This document shows, piece after piece, positions 8,964-16,254 of a stretch of DNA of 36,253 nucleotides. The position numbers were made by a program, and so were the translations under genes. The notes under the pieces are model-generated. The model ran no database searches and was not told the origin of the DNA. It worked only from the letters and a program-made list of their open reading frames with translations. The stretch spans positions 1 to 36,253 of the forward strand of contig JAYRGW010000036.1 of NCBI GenBank assembly GCA_041907665.1, written 5' to 3'. This stretch comes from JAAYUD01 sp041907665. Its GTDB lineage: Bacteria > Bacteroidota > Bacteroidia > Bacteroidales > Bacteroidaceae. The first letter of the stretch is position 1. Each line of letters opens with the position of its first letter.

Positions 8964-11156
8964 ATGATTACTCCTATTTTTTGGCTCATTCCTGTAGCCG
9001 CAGTACTTGCACTCGTTTTTGCCTGGCTGTTTCACCGCCAGATGAAGAAGACTGAAGAGGGAACTCCTCAGATGATTAAAATTGCCGGTGCCGTTCGCAA
9101 AGGTGCCATGTCTTATCTTAGACAACAATACAAAATTGTGGCAATCATTTTTATTTGCTTGTGTTTGCTATTCTCCATTATGGCTGCTTTTGGCGTTCAA
9201 AACGCGTGGGTGCCTTTTGCTTTCCTCACTGGTGGTTTCTTCTCCGGTTTGGCAGGCTATCTTGGAATGAATACAGCTACTTATGCTTCAGCTCGTACAG
9301 CCAATGCTGCACGCAAATCACTTAATGCCGGTCTGAAAATCGCTTTTCGAAGCGGTGCCGTAATGGGTCTCGTTGTGGTTGGACTTGGATTGATTGATAT
9401 TTCTTTCTGGTTTATAGTGCTAAACACTTTTGCTCCAGATTCAATGTCGCAGGCTGCACGGCTTTGCTTTATTACGACTACAATGTTGACCTTTGGAATG
9501 GGCGCTAGCACACAGGCACTATTTGCGCGTGTGGGCGGTGGAATATATACAAAAGCAGCTGATGTAGGTGCCGACCTTGTTGGTAAGGTCGAAGCAGGCA
9601 TACCTGAGGATGATCCACGCAATCCGGCAACGATTGCTGATAATGTAGGTGATAATGTGGGCGATGTGGCTGGAATGGGTGCCGATCTTTACGAATCGTA
9701 TTGCGGTTCTATCTTATCCACGGCTGCTCTTGGAGCTTCTGCATTTGCCATGAATCCCACTATGCAATATAAAGCAGTTATCGCTCCCATGCTAATTGCT
9801 GCTGTCGGTATTGTTCTTTCCATCGTCGGAATCTATTCTGTGCGTACCAAAGAAGATTCCAGCATGAGTAATTTGCTCAAATCTCTTGCTGTCGGAACCA
9901 ATTTGGCATCTGTCCTTATTATAATAGGTACATTTCTCATCCTTTGGATACTTCAACTTGATAATTGGGCCTGGATAGGAGGATCTGTTGTTACAGGTTT
10001 GATCGTGGGTGTAATTATAGGGCGTTCAACCGAATATTATACTTCCCAATCGTATGCTCCAACACGTAGAATTAGCGAAGCGGGCAAAACTGGACCAGCT
10101 ACGGTTATTATTGGTGGAATAGGACTTGGAATGTTGTCTACTTGTATTCCTGTTATAACTGTCGTGATAGGTATTATCTGTTCTTACTTATTTGCCTCGG
10201 GATTTGATTTTAATAATGTAGGTATGGGACTTTATGGTATAGGTATCGCAGCTGTTGGAATGCTTTCTACTTTGGGAATAACACTAGCAACCGATGCTTA
10301 TGGACCAATAGCCGACAATGCCGGAGGAAATGCAGAAATGTCGGGATTGGGCGAAGAGGTTCGAAAACGTACCGATGCTCTCGATTCGCTTGGTAATACT
10401 ACAGCAGCTACAGGCAAAGGCTTTGCTATTGGCTCGGCAGCGCTCACAGGTCTTGCTCTATTGGCTTCGTATATAGAAGAAATTCGTATGGGATTGGAAC
10501 GTATCGGACAGCATACATTGAACTTTGCCGACGGCAGTGCAATGCCCATTAAAGATGCGTCTATTACTGATTTTATGCGCTATTACGATGTCAGTTTGAT
10601 GAATCCTAAAGTTTTAGGCGGTATGTTTATCGGCTCTATGATGGCATTCCTTTTCTGTGGTTTGACTATGAATGCTGTTGGTCGCGCAGCAGGTAAAATG
10701 GTAGACGAAGTGCGTCGTCAATTTCATGAAATAAAGGGTATATTGACAGGGGAAGCTGAACCTGATTATGAGCGTTGCGTTCAAATTTCGACTAAAGGAG
10801 CCCAACATGCAATGATTGTTCCATCATTACTCGCTATTATCGCTCCTATACTTACAGGACTTATCTTTGGTGTGACAGGCGTACTTGGGTTGCTTATCGG
10901 TGGTCTGAGCAGTGGCTTTGTATTGGCTATTTTCATGGCTAATGCAGGTGGAGCCTGGGATAATGCCAAGAAATATGTAGAGGAAGGTAATTTTGGAGGA
11001 AAAGGAAGTGAAGTACATAAAGCAACTGTTGTAGGTGATACAGTAGGCGATCCGTTTAAAGATACGTCTGGTCCAAGTCTTAATATACTTATTAAATTAA
11101 TGAGTATGGTGGCTATTGTTATGGCCGGTCTTACAGTTGTTTGGAGTTTGTTATAA
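8964..11156 (+). CDS. hppA: membrane pyrophosphatase, ion-pumping, K+-dependent type
   Basis: The 730-aa protein has about 16 hydrophobic helices and hydrolyses cytosolic pyrophosphate to pump cations across the inner membrane. The substrate motifs are intact: DVGADLVGKVE (200-210), the DDPRNPATIADNVGDNVGD segment after it, TDAYGPIADNAGGNAEMS, and GDTVGDPFKDTSGPS near the C-terminus. At the potassium switch it reads GNTTAATGKG, with Ala481 and Gly484 where K+-independent enzymes have Lys and Thr, so it should need K+. Helix 6 has Glu244 in GADLYESY, the position used by Na+-pumping and dual Na+/H+ enzymes within the K+-dependent group. I therefore infer Na+ or Na+/H+ transport. rnhB follows after 13 bp. 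Confidence 0.95.
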   Translation: MITPIFWLIPVAAVLALVFAWLFHRQMKKTEEGTPQMIKIAGAVRKGAMSYLRQQYKIVAIIFICLCLLFSIMAAFGVQNAWVPFAFLTGGFFSGLAGYLGMNTATYASARTANAARKSLNAGLKIAFRSGAVMGLVVVGLGLIDISFWFIVLNTFAPDSMSQAARLCFITTTMLTFGMGASTQALFARVGGGIYTKAADVGADLVGKVEAGIPEDDPRNPATIADNVGDNVGDVAGMGADLYESYCGSILSTAALGASAFAMNPTMQYKAVIAPMLIAAVGIVLSIVGIYSVRTKEDSSMSNLLKSLAVGTNLASVLIIIGTFLILWILQLDNWAWIGGSVVTGLIVGVIIGRSTEYYTSQSYAPTRRISEAGKTGPATVIIGGIGLGMLSTCIPVITVVIGIICSYLFASGFDFNNVGMGLYGIGIAAVGMLSTLGITLATDAYGPIADNAGGNAEMSGLGEEVRKRTDALDSLGNTTAATGKGFAIGSAALTGLALLASYIEEIRMGLERIGQHTLNFADGSAMPIKDASITDFMRYYDVSLMNPKVLGGMFIGSMMAFLFCGLTMNAVGRAAGKMVDEVRRQFHEIKGILTGEAEPDYERCVQISTKGAQHAMIVPSLLAIIAPILTGLIFGVTGVLGLLIGGLSSGFVLAIFMANAGGAWDNAKKYVEEGNFGGKGSEVHKATVVGDTVGDPFKDTSGPSLNILIKLMSMVAIVMAGLTVVWSLL

Positions 11157-11169
11157 ATAATAAATAGAT

Positions 11170-11772
11170 ATGTTATCGCCTTGTTTACATACAGGAGTTG
11201 TCGAAGCCGGTTGCGATGAGGCTGGAAGAGGCTGTCTAGCAGGAGCGGTATATGCCGCTGCTGTTATATTGCCTCTTTCTTTTCATAACGAACAGCTTAA
11301 TGACTCGAAACAACTTACCGAACATCAACGGTATGCGCTAAGACCGATTATAGAACAAGAGGCTATTGCTTGGGCGGTAGGAGTAACTACTCCTGAAGAA
11401 ATTGATAAAATAAATATTCTTAATGCCTCTATCCTGGCAATGCATCGTGCAATAAATGCTCTGGAAGTAGTGCCCGAAGAGCTTATCATTGATGGTAACC
11501 GATTCAAACCATACGGCAAGATACCTTATACAACCATCGTAAAAGGTGATGGCAAATATTTATCTATAGCGGCAGCTTCGGTTTTAGCAAAGACCTATCG
11601 TGATGACTATATGATAAAGCTTGCCGAAGAATACCCAATGTATGGTTGGCAACAAAATAAAGGATACCCTACTAAACAGCATAGAGAAGCTATAAGACAA
11701 TATGGTACGACACCTTATCATCGGAAAACTTTTAATCTGTTGGGCGACGGGCAGCTTAGTCTCGATTTTTAG
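11170..11772 (+). CDS. rnhB: ribonuclease HII
   Basis: The 200-aa enzyme cleaves the RNA strand of RNA-DNA hybrids and single ribonucleotides embedded in DNA. The catalytic carboxylates are visible: Asp16-Glu17 in GCDEAGRGCLAG, Asp108 in LIIDGNRF, and Asp145 in AKTYRDDYM. The typical C-terminal segment YGWQQNKGYPTKQH is present. The gene starts 13 bp after hppA and is probably cotranscribed with it. Its TAG stop overlaps the stop codon of the convergent corA gene within the four bases 11769-11772, leaving no room for a terminator between the genes. Confidence 0.96.
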   Translation: MLSPCLHTGVVEAGCDEAGRGCLAGAVYAAAVILPLSFHNEQLNDSKQLTEHQRYALRPIIEQEAIAWAVGVTTPEEIDKINILNASILAMHRAINALEVVPEELIIDGNRFKPYGKIPYTTIVKGDGKYLSIAAASVLAKTYRDDYMIKLAEEYPMYGWQQNKGYPTKQHREAIRQYGTTPYHRKTFNLLGDGQLSLDF

Positions 11773-12704
11773 AACCACTTTATCTTGCGGAAAACAAAGA
11801 AAGTACATGCAGAAAATCCTATAGAGAACAGTACAATATAGAAAAAGGCATGTGGTATCTCGGCTGCATGAATCTTAACATTCATTCCATAAAAACTCGC
11901 AATCAGCGTAGGGACCATTAATATAATGGAGAAGCTTGTCATGCGTTTCATGATTGTGTTGACGTTATTGTTGATAATAGAAGCAAATGCATCCATTGTC
12001 CCAGTCAAAATATCGCTGTATACGTTAACAGTATTGAGTGCCTGCTTCAATTCGATAATTGCATCTTCAGTCAGATCTTTATCCATTAAATCTGTGTCTT
12101 GAAAAATGGTTTTCAATCTGCTTATCATCACTTCGTTGCCACGTATGGCTGTGTTGAAATAAACCAATGCCTTTTGTAGTTTCATGAGTTGCAAAAGGTC
12201 TTCATTTCGAATACTTTGTTCTAGCGCCTTTTCGGCATCTGTTACATCATTGTTGATCTGCTTCAAGTATTTTAAAAACCAAACGGCAGAAGAATAAATA
12301 AGCCTTAAGATGAGGTCTAGTTTATTGCGAACAACCAATCCCTTTCGGCGGGTATGCTGAATGAAATCGGGCAATAATTCCGATTGATAGTAACAGACCG
12401 AAACCGTAATATCGTCTTTAGTAATGATTCCTATTGGAATCGTATTGAACGGGACTCCTCGTTCGGAGCTTGTAGTGATGGGAATACGAAGAATTGTAAG
12501 TAACCAATTATCTTCTGTATCGTTACGAGGGCGTTCGTCTGTGTCTGCTATATCATTCAAAAAAGATTCGGGAACTTTTAGTTTCTCTTTTAGAAAATTG
12601 AAATCGTCTTCATTGGGGCATTCTACATTGACCCAGCAGTTTGGCGCCCACTCTTTTATCTCCACAAAGCCGGTAGCTGATTTGCAAGAGAGATACTTTC
12701 TCAT
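11769..12704 (-). CDS. corA: CorA-family Mg2+/divalent cation transporter
   Basis: The 311-aa protein has a soluble N-terminal alpha/beta domain and long helices up to about residue 250, then two C-terminal membrane helices. The family signature GMN is at residues 273-275 in SFYGMNV, at the end of the first membrane helix where it forms the selectivity filter of the pentameric channel. The C-terminus is basic (FRKIKWF), as expected for a cytosolic tail. It is transcribed alone on the minus strand, convergent with rnhB and divergent from gpmI. Mg2+ is the usual substrate, but Co2+ or Zn2+ cannot be excluded from sequence, so the gene symbol is by family. Confidence 0.93.
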   Translation of the reverse strand: MRKYLSCKSATGFVEIKEWAPNCWVNVECPNEDDFNFLKEKLKVPESFLNDIADTDERPRNDTEDNWLLTILRIPITTSSERGVPFNTIPIGIITKDDITVSVCYYQSELLPDFIQHTRRKGLVVRNKLDLILRLIYSSAVWFLKYLKQINNDVTDAEKALEQSIRNEDLLQLMKLQKALVYFNTAIRGNEVMISRLKTIFQDTDLMDKDLTEDAIIELKQALNTVNVYSDILTGTMDAFASIINNNVNTIMKRMTSFSIILMVPTLIASFYGMNVKIHAAEIPHAFFYIVLFSIGFSACTFFVFRKIKWF

Positions 12705-12838
12705 CTATTTGTCTCCTATACATTAGTACGAACAGAGGCAATCGATGAATCGGCCTGTTCTGTTCAAAGTTAATAATTAAAACGGCATAATCGAGGGTTC
12801 GAATCGTCCATATGTTTTTAAAAATTTGTTTGACAATG

Positions 12839-12846
12839 CAAATTTA
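12839..12846 (-). promoter_or_regulatory. candidate -7 element for corA
   Basis: Read on the minus strand this is TAAATTTG, a match to TAnnTTTG. No TTTG is found at the right distance upstream, so only the -7 half is supported. It would give a leader of about 130 nt. Confidence 0.35.
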
Positions 12847-12943
12847 TAAATTATTAGCCGAAAAGGACTCCTCTTTACTCGTTTTTTTGCTTCGCCTATA
12901 TACTTTTTAATGCAGTTTATCTATCAGGCTCTATAGTTTTTTG

Positions 12944-12951
12944 TAACTTTG
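12944..12951 (+). promoter_or_regulatory. candidate -7 element for gpmI
   Basis: TAACTTTG followed by GCAGCC matches the Bacteroidota -7 element. The upstream -33 half is poor: the nearest TTTA is 24 bp away instead of about 20. Transcription would begin near 12959. Confidence 0.5.
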
Positions 12952-13091
12952 CAGCCGAAAAGAGATGATGCCAAAAGTGGTTTATTTATTACTTCGCTCT
13001 TAATAAGAAAAGGACTTAGATGTTTTGTTATTGAACACCACATTTGATATGGACTCCTTCTAAACCAGACAATATTAATTTAAAAAATATT

Positions 13092-14609
13092 ATGATGAGT
13101 AAAAAAGCTCTTTTAATGATTCTCGATGGTTGGGGTATGGGCGACCACAAAAAAGATGATGTCATCTTCAACACTCCGACTCCTTACTTAGATCAATTGT
13201 TTGCAACTTATCCTCATTCACAGCTTATGGCTTGTGGTGAAGACGTAGGACTTCCCGACGGACAGATGGGCAATTCGGAAGTAGGACATCTCAATATTGG
13301 TGCCGGACGTGTTGTCTATCAAGATTTGGTGAAAATTAATCGTGCTTGCAAAGACGGCAGCATTATGCAAAACAAAGAAGTCGTAGCAGCATTCTCTTAT
13401 GCAAAAGAAACAGGAAAGAACGTTCATTTTATGGGTCTGACCTCTGATGGAGGCGTGCACAGTTCTTTTGATCACCTATTCAAACTTTGCGATATAGCCA
13501 AAGAATATGGTATAGAAAACACTTTCATACATTGTTTCATGGATGGCCGTGATACTGATCCTAAAAGCGGTATCGGTTTTATTCGTCAACTCGAAGACCA
13601 TTGTGCTAAGTCGGAAGGCAAAATAGCTTCTATCATAGGACGTTATTATGCTATGGATCGCGACAAACGTTGGGAACGTGTTAAAGAAGCGTATGACCTT
13701 TTGGTTAAAGGTGTTGGTAAGAAATCGGATGATATGGTAAAAGCGATGCAAGAATCATACGATGAAGGTGTGACCGATGAATTTATCAAACCTATTGTAA
13801 ATTCTGCTTTCGACGGAACGATCAAAGAAGGCGATGTCGTTATCTTTATCAATTATCGTAATGACCGTGCAAAGGAGTTAACAGCTGTTTTGACACAAAA
13901 AGACGAGCCTGACTTTGGAATGCATACGATACCCAATTTGCAATATTATTGTATGACACCTTATGACTCTACTTTCAAAGGAGTACATATTTTGTTTGAT
14001 AAAGAAAATGTAGAAAATACTCTTGGTGAGTTTGTGTCGTCCAAAGGTCTTCGCCAGTTGCATATTGCCGAGACAGAGAAATATGCTCATGTTACTTTCT
14101 TTTTCAATGGAGGCCGCGAGAAACCGTATGAGAATGAAGATCGTATATTGGTTCCTTCGCCCAAAGTTGCGACTTATGATCTGAAACCCGAGATGAGTGC
14201 TTATGAAGTAAAAGACAAGCTCGTTGAGGCTATCAACAAGAATATCTACGACTTTATTGTTGTGAATTATGCCAATGGAGATATGGTAGGCCATACCGGC
14301 GTTTATGATGCTATTGCTAAAGCTGTAGTCGCTGTCGATACTTGCGTGAAAGATACGATAGAAGCTGCAAAGACTCAAGGTTATGAGGCTATTATTATTG
14401 CCGATCACGGTAACGCCGATCATGCACTGAATGCCGACGGTACTCCAAATACGGCTCACTCTTTGAATCCGGTTCCTTGTATTTATGTCACCGAAAATAA
14501 GTCGGCTCAAGTAGAAGACGGACGTTTGGCAGATGTAGCTCCTTCTATTCTCAAAATTATGGGACTTGATGCCCCCAAAGAAATGACAGGGAAAGTGTTG
14601 TTGAAATAA
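13092..14609 (+). CDS. gpmI: 2,3-bisphosphoglycerate-independent phosphoglycerate mutase
   Basis: The 505-aa enzyme interconverts 3- and 2-phosphoglycerate in glycolysis and gluconeogenesis and uses two Mn2+ ions. Numbered from ATG 13092, Asp12 (LDGWGMG) and Ser62 (MGNSEVGHLNIGAG) fall exactly where Geobacillus GpmI has metal ligand Asp12 and the phosphoserine Ser62, which supports this start. Other metal-site motifs are visible: HCFMDGRDTDP and, near the C-terminus, IADHGNADHAL. A frame extension upstream to a TTG at 13044 adds 16 residues unlike the family and is not used; ATG 13095 is also possible. It is a single gene ending in a strong terminator. Confidence 0.96.
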   Translation: MMSKKALLMILDGWGMGDHKKDDVIFNTPTPYLDQLFATYPHSQLMACGEDVGLPDGQMGNSEVGHLNIGAGRVVYQDLVKINRACKDGSIMQNKEVVAAFSYAKETGKNVHFMGLTSDGGVHSSFDHLFKLCDIAKEYGIENTFIHCFMDGRDTDPKSGIGFIRQLEDHCAKSEGKIASIIGRYYAMDRDKRWERVKEAYDLLVKGVGKKSDDMVKAMQESYDEGVTDEFIKPIVNSAFDGTIKEGDVVIFINYRNDRAKELTAVLTQKDEPDFGMHTIPNLQYYCMTPYDSTFKGVHILFDKENVENTLGEFVSSKGLRQLHIAETEKYAHVTFFFNGGREKPYENEDRILVPSPKVATYDLKPEMSAYEVKDKLVEAINKNIYDFIVVNYANGDMVGHTGVYDAIAKAVVAVDTCVKDTIEAAKTQGYEAIIIADHGNADHALNADGTPNTAHSLNPVPCIYVTENKSAQVEDGRLADVAPSILKIMGLDAPKEMTGKVLLK

Positions 14610-14622
14610 CTTCAAATAAAAT

Positions 14623-14670
14623 AAAAGAAAAGGAACGCTGCATGCAATATGTGAGCGTTTCTTTTCTTTT
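14623..14670 (+). terminator. bidirectional intrinsic terminator after gpmI
   Basis: A 17-bp stem, AAAAGAAAAGGAACGCT (14623-14639) against AGCGTTTCTTTTCTTTT (14654-14670), has a single G-U pair and a 14-nt loop. The A-rich left and T-rich right arms mean it can terminate from either side. It sits 13 bp after the gpmI stop. Confidence 0.85.
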
Positions 14671-14725
14671 GAAATAGTATCTAAGCAAGTCGGCTTCTTT
14701 TATGAAATAGCGGCTTGTCCGTCAA

Positions 14726-14839
14726 TTAAAATTTGTAACCGACGTTAAGGCTGAAATTAGAATTGTATAATTTATAGCTACCTACCGGTTTAACTAATCC
14801 CAATTCAAAGTTCAAACCTGCGTCATATATCTGCTTTAT
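14726..14839 (-). pseudogene. relic of an outer-membrane beta-barrel protein (C-terminal end only)
   Basis: Read on the minus strand, 37 codons are open before a stop, following an in-frame TGA at 14840-14842. The translation contains YDAGLNFELGLVKPVGSYK, then a strand ending SLNVGYKF and the stop. Two amphipathic beta-strands and a C-terminal Phe are the classic end of an outer-membrane barrel, needed for BAM recognition. Nothing resembling the rest of such a gene lies upstream (14843-15060), where there are palindromes and the promoter of the next gene. The simplest reading is that the front was deleted. The fragment is too short to name a family. Confidence 0.65.
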
Positions 14840-14912
14840 TCAACAAATAAAAAACAGAGAAGCATAGAGTCTATCGTATTGGGAAATCAAAATTTTCATA
14901 AGAAAGATTCTC

Positions 14913-14934
14913 CCGACTCACGCTCGTGAGTCGG
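14913..14934. repeat. perfect palindrome 1 (CGACTCACG type)
   Basis: Arms CCGACTCACG and CGTGAGTCGG are separated by CT. The 20-bp core is the exact reverse complement of the core of the palindrome at 14958-14977 in palindrome 2. Confidence 0.85.
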
Positions 14935-14953
14935 AAAAAACATAAGGACGAAA

Positions 14954-14981
14954 CTTGCGACTCACGAGCGTGAGTCGCAAG
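14954..14981. repeat. perfect palindrome 2 (CGACTCACG type)
   Basis: Arms CTTGCGACTCACG (14954-14966) and CGTGAGTCGCAAG (14969-14981) are separated by AG. The 13-bp GC-rich stem stands out in AT-rich DNA and has no T run directly after it, so it is not an ordinary terminator. Confidence 0.85.
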
Positions 14982-15041
14982 CGGCGTAAGTACATAAATA
15001 ATGCCTCGTCAATATGTTTTCTGAAATAATTAAGAATATTT

Positions 15042-15072
15042 TTTGTATTGCTATTGAGTTGCACTAACTTTG
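15042..15072 (+). promoter_or_regulatory. promoter of the DUF3109 gene
   Basis: TTTG at 15042-15045 and TAACTTTG at 15065-15072, separated by 19 bp, are a full match to the Bacteroidota -33/-7 promoter. The start of transcription would be near 15079, giving a leader of under 20 nt. Confidence 0.8.
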
Positions 15073-15096
15073 CAAACTGTTAGTTGAAGTAAATGT

Positions 15097-15678
15097 ATGG
15101 TACAGATTGGTAATGTGATCGTTTCATTCGACGTATTGAAACAAAAGTTCTATTGTGATCTTGAAGAATGCAAGGGACAGTGCTGTGTGGAAGGTGATTC
15201 TGGAGCACCTATAACGCAAGAAGAAAAGGCTAAACTAGATGACGTTTTACCAACGGTGTGGAACGAGTTGTCGGCAAAGGCTAAAGAAGTAATCAATAGA
15301 CAAGGAACTTCTTTTGTAGACTGCGAAGGAGACTTGGTGACTTCCATTGTCGACGGTAAGGACTGTGTATTCACTTGTTATGATGATAAGGGCTGTTGTT
15401 ATTGTGCCATAGAAAAGGCTTTTAGAGAAGGTAAAACCGATTTTTACAAACCTATATCATGTCATCTTTATCCTATACGTATCAGTAAAATAGGAAGTTA
15501 TGATGCTGCTAATTATAATAGATGGGATGTATGCAAAGCTGCTATACTGAAAGGACAAAAAGAAGGTATTTCTATTTATCAATTTCTGAAGGAACCACTT
15601 ATCCGGAAATATGGAGCGGAATGGTATGGAGAATTGGAACAAACTGTCGCAGAATTGCAAAAACAACACATTATTTAA
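15097..15678 (+). CDS. DUF3109 cysteine-rich protein
   Basis: The 193-aa protein belongs to DUF3109 (PF11307), widespread in Bacteroidota and of unknown function. The cysteines are arranged in groups: CDLEECKGQCC near residues 19-29, CVFTCYDDKGCCYC near 87-100, one in PISCHLYPIR and one in RWDVCKAA. Such spacing is like the YkgJ-type zinc/iron-chelating proteins and suggests a bound metal or Fe-S cluster, which is inference. No signal peptide or membrane helix is seen, so it is probably cytosolic. It has its own promoter and lies 117 bp before mraZ. The start is ATG 15097; the ATG at 15093 is in another frame. Confidence 0.85.
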   Translation: MVQIGNVIVSFDVLKQKFYCDLEECKGQCCVEGDSGAPITQEEKAKLDDVLPTVWNELSAKAKEVINRQGTSFVDCEGDLVTSIVDGKDCVFTCYDDKGCCYCAIEKAFREGKTDFYKPISCHLYPIRISKIGSYDAANYNRWDVCKAAILKGQKEGISIYQFLKEPLIRKYGAEWYGELEQTVAELQKQHII

Positions 15679-15720
15679 GTCAAAAAGTGGCATTTTCCTC
15701 ACCTATTAATAATTAGTTGA

Positions 15721-15728
15721 TAACTTTT
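15721..15728 (+). promoter_or_regulatory. weak candidate -7 element for mraZ
   Basis: TAACTTTT differs from TAnnTTTG at the last base, and the nearest TTTC is 23 bp upstream. Its position just before the GTGGGGAATT repeats makes it plausible, because the repressor would then cover the transcription start. Confidence 0.3.
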
Positions 15729-15739
15729 TTGGAAATAAA

Positions 15740-15759
15740 GTGGGGAATTGTGGGGAATT
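15740..15759 (+). promoter_or_regulatory. MraZ operator (tandem GTGGGGAATT)
   Basis: Two exact copies of GTGGGGAATT follow each other with a 10-bp period, then a degenerate third (GTTTAATTTT). MraZ proteins are known to bind tandem TGGG-type repeats spaced by about one helical turn upstream of their own gene. Here the repeats end 36 bp before mraZ, so autoregulation of the whole dcw transcript is expected. Confidence 0.8.
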
Positions 15760-15795
15760 GTTTAATTTTACGGCTGATATTTTACATGTAAAGAA

Positions 15796-16254
15796 ATGAT
15801 GCGTTTTTGGGGCAATATGGAAGCCAAGGCTGATGTAAAAGGAAGAATCTTTTTGCCGGCCGTTTTTAGGAAACAGTTGCAATCTGTCTCCGGGGATGGG
15901 CTTATCATGCGTAAAGACGTATTTCAAGATTGTTTGGTGCTATATCCCGAAAGCGTTTGGAATATGGAATTGGACGAACTTCGTAAACATCTCAATCCTT
16001 GGAATTCTCGACACCAGCTTATATTCAGACAATATGTAAGCGATGTGGAAATTTTAGCGCTCGATAGTAGTGGAAGAATTTTAATTCCAAAACGCTATCT
16101 GCAAGTGGCTGGCATTCATAGTAATGTTCGCTTTGTGGGCATGGATAATCGTATTGAGATATGGGCGAAAGAGCAAACTGAGCAACCTTTTATGGATTTA
16201 AAAGAGTTTGGTAATGCATTGGAGGAAGTAATGAAAGAAAGGGGGGAGGAATGA
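15796..16254 (+). CDS. mraZ: transcriptional regulator MraZ
   Basis: The 152-aa protein has the two tandem SpoVT/AbrB-like half-domains of MraZ: DVKGRIFLPAVFRKQL near residues 13-28 and DSSGRILIPKRYLQVAG near 92-108. MraZ forms a ring-shaped oligomer that binds tandem repeats upstream of the dcw cluster and represses it. Two consecutive ATG codons (15796 and 15799) open the frame; either gives a normal protein, and the second gives the usual MRF start. Its stop overlaps the rsmH start in ATGA at 16251-16254. It is the first gene of the division and wall cluster. Confidence 0.95.
   Translation: MMRFWGNMEAKADVKGRIFLPAVFRKQLQSVSGDGLIMRKDVFQDCLVLYPESVWNMELDELRKHLNPWNSRHQLIFRQYVSDVEILALDSSGRILIPKRYLQVAGIHSNVRFVGMDNRIEIWAKEQTEQPFMDLKEFGNALEEVMKERGEE

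Larger units (their letters stand above)
12705..13091. other. divergent promoter region between corA and gpmI
   Basis: The 387-bp gap holds no credible gene. It carries a plausible -7 element for each flanking gene (12839-12846 for corA, 12944-12951 for gpmI), about 100 bp apart. The gpmI leader would be roughly 130 nt; I see no strong structure or known riboswitch in it. Confidence 0.55.

Noticed and set aside
9082..9270. 62-codon plus-strand frame within hppA
   Set aside because: It is an out-of-frame shadow of a conserved membrane protein.
13044..13091. 16-residue N-terminal extension of gpmI from TTG
   Set aside because: ATG 13092 puts the catalytic Asp12 and Ser62 at the family positions; the extension does not look like GpmI.
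13878..14615. 245-codon open frame on the minus strand
   Set aside because: It is antisense to gpmI, whose conserved motifs cover the same DNA; the length is a by-product of codon use.
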